This document shows positions 10,631 through 22,077 of a stretch of 64,000 nt of DNA, one piece after another (positions within the stretch are counted from its first letter, which is position 1; every line of letters begins with the position of its first letter). The DNA comes from Corinectria fuckeliana (lineage: Eukaryota > Ascomycota > Sordariomycetes > Hypocreales > Nectriaceae). The stretch lies in NCBI GenBank assembly GCA_019137255.1, contig WPDH01000026.1:62001-126000 (forward strand), in the 5' to 3' direction. A model generated the notes under the pieces. The model ran no database searches and was not told where the DNA came from. It was given only the letters and a program-made list of their open reading frames with translations. A program made the translations under genes and the position numbers.

Positions 10631-13600
10631 ACAAATTGCATCTACAGTCACAATGTTGTGTTCGTTGCAAGCTGTTTAGGAAGAGTAACCATAGACACGA
10701 TGCAGGGAAGAAAGAAGGCACACGGGTTGGAGACCAGGCATTGTAGTCAGGGAATTATCAGACTGCCATAAGCAGGCCAATATTTGTTTGTGTCGTCAAT
10801 TTTCATACGTCAGACATGCTATATCAGATTGCAAGATTGCGTATTGTGAAAGTGGTACGCAGTACATACTACAACTCCACTACACACTACGTACTAACAG
10901 GCGAAGCAACTTACACACGTGAATATTTTTTCGGCTTAGCTGATCCCTCATTCTCAAAAGTGTAGGCCACCAGCACAAGGCGAATTTCCCTTAGTCGCAG
11001 AGAAAATCGAAGCGTGGTCTTACTGGTAGGATTCACGAACTGAGTCGCCGTTGCCACCCCAAGGTCAAATTTACAGCCATCGAGCGGGCGTAGGTATAAG
11101 CCGGTTGTCCAAGCCCCCCGGTAACACAGGCGATCGATGGGGCCCCGGAGCGAAGGATGCGCGGAGCTGCATGGAAACTTGTAATTTGAGCTCTCGCTGT
11201 CCACTTTAGTGAAGAGGCGGGGAGTGTAGCTTACATCGCGGCGTTGGCTATGCTCGCCCGAGCCTGATGACCGGGATCCATCACTTTAGCCGGAGGCGCC
11301 GTGGTTTTATTCATGCATAGAAGAACTAAGCAGATGGCACTATAGCGGCTGCTCCATTCAACTCAATGACGTGGTTTCCCCTCTCCACCTCATAGGTTAT
11401 TCTACTATCTACCAAGTGCGTTGCTAAACCCCTGAACGGTCGAGAGAAGATGTTGAGAAAAAAGGTGAAGATGCGGCCCTAAAGCGAGGCCCTGAAGTGA
11501 GTAAGCCGTTTCGATGTTCATCATAAATTCGGAACTAAGACATATATATAGGTATTCGTGCACTTGAACAATCAGTGAATCAAGAACTTGCCTCCAGCTG
11601 GGATGTTGGCGTGTTGGACAGTCAGTTACGGATATGTGTTATGTGATCAAGAGCCGCCAGCAAATCTAGTCTCTAAGACTCTCTATGTTTCACAAAAACA
11701 GCGCCATGAGAGAACTGGCCGCCTGTTGGTAAACCGGGCCTTGAATATGGGCTGGGCTGTACTGGCCCCCAGTGTCGAGAATGATCGAAGGCCTTGCGAT
11801 GAGGTGCTCGACACGGATGTATCCAGATCGAAAACTGAAAGCAGGATTGCCTGATGAACGGGCCAGACTAGTTCCGAGTCGATCGGAGCAATGATTCGCA
11901 ATGGTCGGGTTTCCTATCTGGGAACGCCTCGCGTTTCTTTTCCGGAAAACTGGGTGTCTCGATGGCGACGGCGGGGTGCTAGTGCGTGGAGAAGGGGCCC
12001 GATGGATGAATGGAGAAGCACCCGCTCACATACACGGGCAACCTGGCACACCCGAAGAGGGATCTGAGCCTTTCCTTGGGGTAAACCTTCTCCTAGGCTG
12101 CACGTATCCGCCGTGAAACCGACGGCCCGTGTGCTGAGGAATGCGCCTCCTCCCCTAGCGATAACCCAGGATACTAGCATATTTCCATGAAGCTTGAAGC
12201 CAACAAAGTGGCTAATGAATACGGGCGATAAGTAATCAATGGAGGGTTGGATAGGTGCTAGTACCCGGGTTGTTTCCAGCTGTCTTTCATGTAGTTTCGT
12301 TTTGATGCGTGGCAGTACAATACGATAGATGCAGAAAAGAAAGTCTGTGAATAATCAGGCTGGGCTGAGGTGATTATACATGTCTCAGTCGAATCGTTGC
12401 TACATATTTATGTAAGCAGACTGTGTGAGCTTTCCCAGTGCGTGAACCCGGATCCCGGGAGTAATACTAGTATGTAGATACTAGGCTGTATAGATGGAGT
12501 GGAGAAGAAGGAAGAATAGAAGGATGGATGGATGAATGGAAGCAAGAACCCTGCTGCATTGCTGCCTGCCCATGTCTCTGTCTTGCTCCCTATTGTTCCT
12601 TCTACCGGTGGCTAGAAGCGGGTCACACACCACCCAAGCTGTCAAGGCAGAGGAAGGGGGGGCGGGTCTAAGTCGACAATAGCACTTGCCCCCATCTTCG
12701 TCCGAACTCAGAATGAAAGAGCCTGAGGTCTCCAACAACGCCGCCGCTAGACTTGGACTCCAAACCTCCACCACGCCTCCACAGCCCTAGATCGAAGCAG
12801 ATCCTCTAGATCCTCTAGATCCTTCCTCTAGTCTCCTCTCAGTAAACATCGTCCCCCCCCCGAAGCCATTCGTTGCCTCTGTCTCTCTATTCCCCAGCTC
12901 TCCATGCTTCTGCCTGTCGCCGGCTTAGGCCATCTAGCTTCCGTCATGGTTTCCCAAGACACACGACAGCCGCGCGATGGATCCACAGGAGCCGACAATG
13001 GTGATCATCCCGGCCTTGAACAACAGATTTCCACTACTACCCGATGGATCGGCAGCAGGCATCTCCGTACCCTCATCCGTCCTGAGCCTCATGAGCCTCA
13101 GCTTACCCAAAGCTATCCCAGCATTGTCCGTCTCGACTCTACGACAGTCTATACATCTCCTCGTCGGCGTCTTCGGCCTATGGCTTTTGGCTCCATCCGA
13201 CGCTCCTCTCCTCTCCACTCGCGGTCCCGATGCGTCCTGGCTCCAAGACAAGATGTTCTCTCAAACGCCTCGCTCGCCCACGCCAGAAAGCCGCGGCCCC
13301 CAATGGCGCCGCCAAATCCGTCTATTGTCACTCCCCTTCCTTGCCATCGAGTGTGTTCTATGCAAATCCAGACTCAAGCGGCTCCGGCTTGGTGCTGATC
13401 CGGGGCCCGCGTCGATCCAGGTCCTGGCCTGTTCGTCGATAGCTGCACCTCTGCGCCTTTCCGCAATCCGCTTCATGCTGGCTTCCGTCACCTCAGCCGT
13501 CCTCGTCCGTGAGCGTCTTCATACTGTCCACCACAGTGGCGTCGTAACCTCGCGACTAATTCTTCTTAACGCCTTCAAAACCTCGTGTTTTCTCTTCCCT

Positions 13601-14004
13601 TCTGTCCTTCTCCAGGCCACAAACGTCTCAGTCCAACAGGACAGTCTTCCTTCTCCAAGACTTCTTCGTCCCTTGTAAGTCACACTCGCATTCTTCCACT
13701 CCAGATTGTCTCCATCCTCTCGCCAATCCACAATTCCATCCTATCTTCTTTACTCTCACTCTATCTCACCATGGTCTCCGCCCATCCTTCACCTCTCACT
13801 CCCAAGACATCACATACTGAGACTTACATCAGTAGCCGCTCCAAATCACTGCCGATCGTGCATCTCCACCTTCGACTTTGAAACACTCATTAGGCTCTTG
13901 CATAACTTTTTTCAAACGATAAGGCATTTGCCTTTGGAGTATCCGTCCAGGAGCAAGGCTTACACCCTTGACTTTCACATCCTTGGTATTCCGCAGCCTT
14001 CAAG
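10631..14004. other. Intergenic region and long leader of GT2 gene
   Basis: No gene is supported. From 10.65 to 12.4 kb the sequence has only short scattered open frames and no recognisable product. From about 12.78 kb to 14.0 kb the plus strand is strongly pyrimidine-rich, and all three plus frames contain long open stretches (for example 12977-13678). This fits a long 5' untranslated leader or promoter of the glycosyltransferase gene rather than coding sequence. A small ATCCTCTAG direct repeat lies at about 12801-12822. Confidence 0.55.
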
Positions 14005-16796
14005 ATGGGTATTCGTGGCTACATCAAGGCTCCCTCTCCGGCCGACATGGAGGCCGAAGAGAACAAAAAGGCGAGTAAGCGCTTGTCGCGCATGTCTCAC
14101 TTGTCTATGCCACCTCCGCCGCTCCCTCCGATAGAAGACGAAAAGAGAATATCGGCTGTTCCCAGCGTCTCTGAAATTCGAGCTTCCGTTGCTGAATTCG
14201 TCGCTGCGCCCCCTTCCATCTCGACCAAGTCCAGCGGCGGCAGCGCTTTCCTGATTGACGACATCAAGCATGAGGTCATGGTCAACTACCTCTACCAGCA
14301 GCAATGCTCCCAGCTCTGGGTCGCCGACGACTCTGGTGAGCTTGAAGGTGTCATTCTGCGCAAGGTGCGCGGTCAATACATGGCTTGCCCCCCGCAGCTA
14401 GGCGTCGCGCCCTTTGCTATAGCTTGCGCCGCTCTCAATGTTCAAGTGAGACCTATGCCCGAACCATGCATTGGTCGTTGACTGACTAGTTTCCAGTGTG
14501 CCATGACCGTCAACTCTCGAGTTATCAAGACTTTTCTCCAGTGGTCTCCGAATGCCGTCGATGTGCCTCTGATGAATGGCCTCCGCGTGCAGATTCTTCC
14601 AAGCGTCGCTGATCTTCCCCGAGCACGCAAGCATCAGTTCGCAGCTTTCATCGCTGACGTTGGCCTGCTGGTTGTCTGGGACGATGATGCCCTGAACCTC
14701 ATCACCAGAGCCAAAGTCATCGAGAACGAACTCATGGAACTGGTATGGAACTCGGGCAACGCCGAGGACGACGAGGAAGGCGGCGACACTCGTGTTATCG
14801 ATTACGAGATTGATGAGGAGAGCGGTGAGATGAAGCCTGAGGCGCGTCCAATCCACTTGCAGAACACAATCATGGTTTCCCTCACTCTCATCCTCGTCAC
14901 TGCCTCTCTCGGCTCTGCTTGGAGGCAGCTGGCCGTCGAGGTCTCGGTGGACGGCAGCTACACCCGCCTTGCCCTCGTATGCCTCGCTCCCATTCAGGTC
15001 TTCTTCACCCTCTTCTTCGGCCAGGTCATCATCGGTTGCATGGCTCAGATCTTCGGTCCCGTTGCGCAGTTGACCACCAACTCCAAGTTCTTCTCAGCGC
15101 GACCTCCCCCAAGACTCCAAACCACAACCTTGCCCCACGTCACCATTCAGTGCCCCGTCTACAAGGAGGGTCTTACCGGTGTCATTCTGCCCACTGTCAA
15201 GTCCCTCAAGCAGGCCATGTCAACCTACGAACTCCAGGGTGGTTCCGTCAACATGTTTATCAACGATGACGGTCTTCAATTGATATCTGAGGAAGAGCGC
15301 GATGCTCGCATCGACTTTTATGCCGACAACAGCATTGGATGGGTTGCGCGCCCGAAGCACGGCGAGGACGGCTTTCAGCGCAAGGGAAAGTTCAAGAAGG
15401 CCTCCAACATGAACTTTGGTCTAATGATATCATGCAAGGTCGAGGAGAAGTTGCTGTTGGTCAAGCGTACTCCTGACTGGAGTCAGGGCGACGAGGCCTT
15501 GGCATACGAACAGGCCCTCAAGGAGACTCTTGAGGAGGATGGTCGAGCATGGGCGGATGGGAACATCCGCGTTGGCGACTACATCCTCCTCATTGACTCC
15601 GATACCCGTGTCCCTACCGACTGCCTCCTCGATGCTGTCTCCGAAATGGATCAGTCCCCTGATGTCGGCATCATCCAGTTCTCCTCCGGTGTTATGCAGG
15701 TCGTTCACACCTACTTTGAGAACGGCATCACTTTCTTCACAAACCTGATATACTCTGCCATCCGTTATGCCGTCTCCAATGGTGATGTTGCTCCCTTTGT
15801 CGGTCACAACGCTATTCTTCGCTGGTCTGCTATCCAGCAGGTTGCCTACCAGGACGAAGACGGTTACGACAAGTTCTGGTCCGAGAGCCACGTCTCTGAA
15901 GATTTCGACATGTCTCTTCGCCTGCAATGTAGCGGTTACATCATTCGTTTAGCCGCCTGGTCTGGTGATGGCTTCAAGGAGGGCGTGTCCCTGACTGTGT
16001 ATGACGAGCTAGCTCGCTGGGAGAAGTACGCATATGGCTGCAACGAGCTTCTTTTCAACCCCATCCGCACCTGGCTCTGGCGTGGCCCCTTCACTCCTCT
16101 TTTCCGCCGTTTTTTCTTCTCCAACATTCGCTTCACCTCCAAGATCACCATCATCTCCTACATTGGTACTTACTACGCTATCGGTGCTGCCTGGATCATG
16201 ACATCCGCCAACTACTTCATCATGGGCTGGTTCAACGGCTATCTCGACAAGTACTACCTAGACTCGTGGCAGGTGTGGTTCTCCATCATCATCGTTTTCA
16301 ACGGTCTTGGAAACGTCGCCCTAGCTGTCATGCGATACCGTGCGGGTGAGCGCAGCTTGCTCGGAGCTCTATTCGAGAACTTCAAGTGGACTCTGATGCT
16401 GGCTATCTTCCTCGGCGGTCTGTCGCTGCATGTTAGCCAGGCCCTCTTGGCTCACATGTTTGAGATTGATATGACCTGGGGTGCCACATCCAAGGAGGCT
16501 GAAGCATCCAACTTCTTCATCGAGGTACCCAAGGTTTTGAAGAAGGTGAGCTCTTCCCTATTCACAGGTCTATTTTCCAGCTGCATTTGCTAACTCATCA
16601 ACCCCAGTTCAAATTCTCCATGGCAATGTCCCTGTTTTTCCTCGTGCTCATCGTCGTCCTCGCCACCGCAGACTTTGTGCCCTACAGCTGGCGCATCAAG
16701 GACTTCGTCGCCATTCTGCCCATGGCCACCGTCTCGGCTAGCCACTTCCTCCTCCCATTAGCTCTTAACCCTGCTCTCATGACGTTCACTTTCTAA
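14005..16796 (+). CDS. GT2: GT2-family processive glycosyltransferase
   Basis: Three exons (14005-14445, 14497-16545, 16608-16796) give 892 aa; introns of 51 and 62 nt are GT-AG. Residues 1-130 are Pro/Ser-rich. Hydrophobic helices near residues 290-345 are followed by a cytosolic GT2 catalytic domain and several C-terminal membrane helices. Catalytic motifs are visible: INDDGLQ (about 402), the DxD motif in LIDSDTRVP (about 515), SEDFDMSLRLQ (about 615), and ELARW (about 651) at the place where processive GT2 enzymes carry QxxRW. The overall organisation matches the fungal GT2 family whose members in Zymoseptoria tritici and Fusarium graminearum are needed for hyphal extension on solid surfaces. 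The polysaccharide made is not established. Classical chitin synthases are unlikely because the QRRRW motif is absent. The gene converges on elongation factor 3. Confidence 0.88.
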
Positions 16797-17535
16797 AAAA
16801 AGACAATCAAGGCGGACAAAAATAGCACGGGTCTGTCTCTGTGGCCAGATGTTTCTGTTGTTGCTTTACCTGGAGGAAATATTACGCACTACTCAACTAT
16901 AGACGGAGGGGGAGTCCTCGGGTTAATTGGAAACGGATTGGAAGGGTTCCATGTGTCTGTTGCTGTTTTTCAATACAACCATTAGAAGCTTCATTATGTT
17001 GTTTACAAACCCTAGATAGTCGTAGTACTTGTCATACCAGACAGATCCAGCATTTCGTGCACCACGGCCATGTGTACAAAAAGGTTTAATGTGATGTAAA
17101 GGTCGACGAGCAGGCTCCACGTGAAATAAAAGGAACCATTCACTACATCGGTGTCATAGAAAAGGATGAGGATGCAAAATGAGAGTCATTCAAGCCTGTT
17201 CTATACCAATTAACGCCTCTATGCCGCCCGTGACAGTCTAAATGCCGTAGTCTGGTCTATCTACTTCTCAGTGCGCATCCACAGCGGCGTATGCTCTGAA
17301 CAAATCCAGCCATCTCATCTCAGGATCATGATCCATCAGTTCTAGACGTGGTAATACGTCTAACGTGATTGCGTGTCGTCTATGATGCGACAGAAACGTG
17401 CAAAACGCATCAAGATAAACCGGTCCGCCAACATACGAAACAAATCCGCGAAACAAAACAAAACCCAACAGACCGAGTGAGAAACAAGGGGGAACCAAAT
17501 TCGACTAGCTTTTAAGTTTGGCTTTGAAAACAAGC
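16797..17535. other. Convergent 3' intergenic region
   Basis: This stretch lies between the ends of the GT2 gene (+) and the elongation factor 3 gene (-), so it holds both 3' untranslated regions. It is comparatively AT-rich. I see no gene or RNA in it. Confidence 0.6.
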
Positions 17536-20500
17536 CTAGTTGTCCTCGTCGTCGGTGTCGAGAGGATGGGGGGTGCCCTTGGGGCTGTTGAGCCAGTCGA
17601 TGTGGCGGAGGCGGCGACGGACCTCGCGCTCCTTGAGCTCCTTCTTGGTGACCTTGCGCTTCTTCTTGGCCTTGAACTTCATCTCCGAGTTGTCCTCGAC
17701 GCCCGAGTTGACGGTGGAGCTGACGACCGAGTTGGCGGCCGTGTTGGCAACGCTGCTGACGGCGGTGCTGACGGCGGAGCTGGTGACGCCGCTGCCGGGG
17801 CGGCTATCCTCGAAGCGGTCGAGGCTGATGGCGGCGTTGCCCTTCTGGGCGACGCGGCCGTCGCGGACGTGCCACTGCTCGGAGCAGAGGGCGCCGACGA
17901 ACTCCTCGTTGTGGGAGATGAGGATGACGCCGCCCTTGAACTCGCGGATGGCGACGGCGAGGCCGCCGAGAGAGTCGCGGTCCAAGAAATTGGTAGGCTC
18001 GTCAAGCACCAGAAGATGGGGGTTGTTCCACATGGCACCGGCGATGACGACCTTGACCTTCTGGCCACCAGACAGGGAGCCAATCTCGTTGTGGTTGGCA
18101 ATCTCGGGGTCGAGGCCGAGATCCTCAAAGTGCTTGGAGATGATGGAGGGCTGAAGCTCACGGTAACCCAGACCTTCACGCGAGGCCTCGTGATCGTCGA
18201 ACTCCTGGACGAGCTTGTCGAAGCCAAGCTCGAGAAGAGTCTCACGGGAGATTTGGCTGTTGTGCTTGGGCATCAGGCCACGCCATTTGCTAGATCTTTG
18301 TTAGTACCGACGGTTTCTCTTCCAAGGGAACGTGGGAATAGCTTACACTTCATATTGGAAAGTCTTCTTGTACTTCTGTCGACCAACGAGCGTCTCGATC
18401 TGTCGATTGGAATTGCCGTCCTTGAGGTCAACCCACTTGTCCATCTGAGCCTTGTCGGCCTCAGAAACCTGGCGAGTCTGCTTCATGTGGACCTCGCGGT
18501 CATCACCATGGGCGTATCGCCACTGAAGGTACTGGTTGGGGGTCTTCTCAAGATGCATCTCAACGTGCTCAAGCGCGTGCTGCTTGATGTAGCCGATACG
18601 GAGGTTGGGGTGCTTCTCGACTTTGCCGGTGGAGGGGATGGTCTCACCGGTGAGCAGCTTGATGAGAGTCGACTTGCCAGCACCGTTGGGGCCGATAATG
18701 GCAACGCGGGACGACAAGGTAAGCTGGCAAGAGACATCCGACAGCGAAGGATTGGGAGCGTTGGGGTAGGTGAAGGACACGTTGGTCATGCGGATGATGG
18801 CTCGGGTCTGCGACTTGACACCGGTCAGGATACCCGGAGGAGGGAACTTGAACTGGACATTGGAGGCCGACAGAGTGTAGTAGCTCTTGGCCTCGGGGCG
18901 GACCTGGACAAAGTCATTCAGGTTACCCTTGAAGCAGGCCAGCTTCTTGTTGGGCTCGTAGTGGTAGATGTCGGTGGTGACGTTGTCCAAGAAACCAGAG
19001 TCGTGAGAGACGATCAGACTGGTAATGTCGGGGTGTGTCTTGAGGTACATCTCCAGCCAGGCAATGTTGGCGACATCGAGATGGTTGGTAGGTTCGTCCA
19101 GAAGGAGAACATCAGCGCGCTGCAGCATGGCTCGGGCCAGAGCCAGCTTCATCTTCCAACCACCGGACAGCGAGCCAACGCTCTGGGATTGTCGACCCTC
19201 GGGGCCAGGGGTGAAGCCGAACTCAGTCAGGACGTCCGTGATACGCTCCTTGCCCTGGGTAGCAATCTCGGGGTCCTTGGAGACGAACTCGAGAATGGTG
19301 ATGTCAGCGTCCTCGCCCTGGTTGTGCTCGACGTAGCAGGTGCGCAGAACGTCCTGGGGAGGGAAGCCCTCAAGCTTGCCGTTAGCAATGCTTCGCATGA
19401 GGGTCGACTTTCCAGCACCGTTGCGGCCGCAGAGACCATAACGGTGGCCCTTGAGCAGTCGCAGGTTAGTGTGAGAGAGAAGCAGCATGCCACCATAGGC
19501 CAGAGAGAAGTCGGCGTTGACGATCTCAATTTCGCCATCGTCCTCCTTGTCCGGAACACCGTAACGCCTGTGGTCCTCATCGACATAGTGCTTCTGGACG
19601 GCGTCGGCAACTTTCTGGGAAGCCTCCTCCTGCATCAGACTCTTGAGGTAAGGGCTGATACGCGCCGAGATACGATCGACGAAGCGATCGTTGACGTCGA
19701 TGGCCACCATGTCAGAGATGTAGGGGCGGACGTCCTTGTAGAAGTCGGCGTTTTGGGTGAGACCCTTGTGCAACTTGATCTGCTCGTCCAGAACCTTGCC
19801 AACATCCTCACCAGAAGTGCGGGCAATGATGTCCTTGTCATCGCCCATGGCCTTCTCCATGGTGGCCAGGGCTCGTTCGGCGAGCTCTCGAACCTCAGGA
19901 AGAGAGGCGCGGTCGCAGACGCCCTTGACACCGGGAGTCAACTTGGGAAGGAAAGTTCTGGCCTCAATGGGGTCGTGGACGAGCTTGGTCAAGTTCTCGA
20001 CGATGACGACGGTCTGGCGCAGGACTTCCTGGGCCGTGGACGGGGTGTTGAGGGATCGCTCGAGGAAAGGAGTCAACAGAGCCAGGACTGGGGAGGTGAC
20101 GATGGCGACGAAGGTGGTCTGGGACAGGGCGTGGATGGCCTTCTGAAGGGTTGTAGTGGAGGGGTGCTGCATGGTGTCGATAAGGAGAGAAATGCGAGGG
20201 GCGACATCGTCGTTGGACAGCAGGGAGGTGAGCGAAGTCATGGTCTGGACGGCTTGCTTCTCGACCTCGGCCTTGAGATCGTGCATGCCACCCTCGACGA
20301 TGGGGATGAGGCCGGCGAGCTTGGTGCCCATGGCCTCGCGAAGCACGTCCTTGTCGGCGGCCTCCTCCTTGGTGCTGCCGACGGTGAGCTGAGCCTTGTC
20401 GGCCATCCGCTGCATCAGCTTGTAGGCGCCGACGGTGCCCTGCCACTTGCCGGTCCTCTTGGACAGGTAGGTAACCAGGGCGGGAAGCAGGCCACAGACG

Positions 20501-20958
20501 AGAGCCTCGGGGCTCAGGTTGGCGAAGACGGCGTCAAGGCCGTACTGGGCAGCATCGCGGACCACAGCGCCCTTGTCGGCGAGGGCGTCGAGGGCACAGC
20601 CGACCATGCCGCCATCCTGCAGCAGCAGGGCGACCTGGCTGATGGGCTGGCGGGGGAGAAAGCGCTCAAAGATGGCGCCGAGGAGGTTCTGGCCGGACTC
20701 ACGGCGGAGCCCAGACTTCTTGTCGGCAGCGGCCTTCTTGACCTCGGCGAGGATGCCGTACTGGGTGAGGCCGGCGAAGCCCACCGAGGACAGGATGACC
20801 TCGCACAGGGCGTAGCAGGCGTCGACGGACACGGCGGACGTCTTGGCCGTGAAGATGGTGTTGAGCAGGTCGGCGACCGTCTCCTGCGATGGCGGGGGCG
20901 GGGCGTCCTTGGACACCATCGTCGGGTGCACCGACGGCGGCGAGACGGGGTGAGGCAT
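17536..20958 (-). CDS. TEF3: Translation elongation factor 3 (ABCF-type ATPase)
   Basis: Two exons, 20958-18347 and 18289-17536, joined across a 57-nt GT-AG intron, give 1121 aa. EF-3 is the fungal ribosome-associated ATPase that promotes E-site tRNA release during elongation. The order is: N-terminal HEAT-like helical region (about 50-370), a linker domain, then ABC1 with Walker A GRNGAGKST (about 510), signature LSGGWK (about 600) and LLLDEPTNHLD; then ABC2 with GPNGAGKST (about 756), the chromodomain-like insertion interrupted by the intron (YEV/KWRG), LSGGQKVK (about 940) and VLDEPTNFLDRD. The C-terminus carries a Lys/Arg-rich tail (KAKKKRKVTKKELKER), as in the yeast protein. The start used is MPHPVSPP; a second ATG at 20919 (MVSKDAPP) and an unseen upstream exon are both possible. 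A 1228-codon antisense open frame is a codon-bias shadow. Confidence 0.95.
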
Positions 20959-22077
20959 CGCTGCGGGATACAAGTACAGCGTCGTCGTCTTCGGGTGGGG
21001 GTTGCTGTAGGCCTGGGACGCTGGAAGGAGGAAGCAAAACCAGGTCAACGAGGCCCTCTGTGTGGTGCGACGTGCGAAGGATGTGAAGGAGAGAGAGAAA
21101 GCCCAGCAGAGAGGAACGCTCTGTCGTTTGGGTTGGGCTGCCGCCACTACACTAGGTCTAGGCCTACCCACTACGTAAATGGTCAGCAATGCGGCAGCGC
21201 CTGAAATTTTTTTCTTATCAGTCTGCGAGACACAGCCGAACAAAGCCTGGAGGCCTTATCGCCCCGGCATCCCCGCTCGCCCCTCGCCAAAGACCCCCGT
21301 CGCTTTCCTGGACAGGCGCCAACGGCGCTCCACCGAGAAACCCAGCCAATCGCTTGCCACGTGCATTTGCTGTCTAGCATCACTGGGACGCTTACCCTAC
21401 ATAGTAGATATTCGGTCAAGCGGATAGGCAACTATGCTCTGTGACGAACGCTGATATATGAATCGCTTGACATTGACCTGGTCTGATGGGGAAATTTTTT
21501 TTGGGAGCGGGGGGGGGATAACCTGAATAAATCTACAGGATAGATAAGCTGAATGAGAGTGTGCTAAGTTGGCGCAGCGGCTGTTACACTTTTGACGCTT
21601 CCAATCAGCAAACCCACTCACTCACTCACACTTCCAGTCGTAGCAGCGCATCAATCAGGTCACATCAGCCAGAAATTTCAGCTTTTCACTCCAGTCTGTA
21701 GTAGAGTGAGCAAACCAACAACACATCGGACTATCAAGTCCCGTTCGGCTGGATTCAAATCTATGTCTCGCATACCAAACCAACAGGTAGCTCCAACACC
21801 CACTGTCACTGTCACCATCATCCGTCACCTAAACCCCCTTTTCCGCATCCAAGCCGGCGTTCCATAAAACCGTACATAATACAAGCAAAAACACATGAGG
21901 TCAACTAACTATCAAGGGTATAAGAAGAAAACATTATAGGAGGTTCTCCCCGCACTGTTGTAGAAAAATTCGTCGATGCTTCCCAGAAGTCGCGCCGCTG
22001 CCATACCAAGAAAAGAACAAGAAAGAAAAATAAGAAGCCGAAACCAAACCGGAAAATCCCGTTCATATGCGCCGCAT
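20959..22077. other. Intergenic: EF-3 promoter and Erf2 3' side
   Basis: This is about 1.1 kb between two minus-strand genes. The part next to 20958 should be the leader and promoter of elongation factor 3; it may contain a leader intron, since the upstream frame stays open to 21243. The rest is the 3' side of the palmitoyltransferase gene. No further gene is seen. A short CTCA array occurs at about 21615-21632. Confidence 0.5.

Noticed and set aside
12977..13678. A 233-codon plus-strand open frame before the GT2 gene
   Set aside because: Other plus-strand frames here also contain long open stretches, the DNA is pyrimidine-rich, and the product shows no domain or ordered composition. It is better explained as leader sequence.
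17518..21204. A 1228-codon open frame on the plus strand, antisense to elongation factor 3
   Set aside because: It mirrors the EF-3 coding strand. Strong codon bias removes stops from the antisense frame. The product has a monotonous Leu/Val/Gly/Asp composition and no domain.
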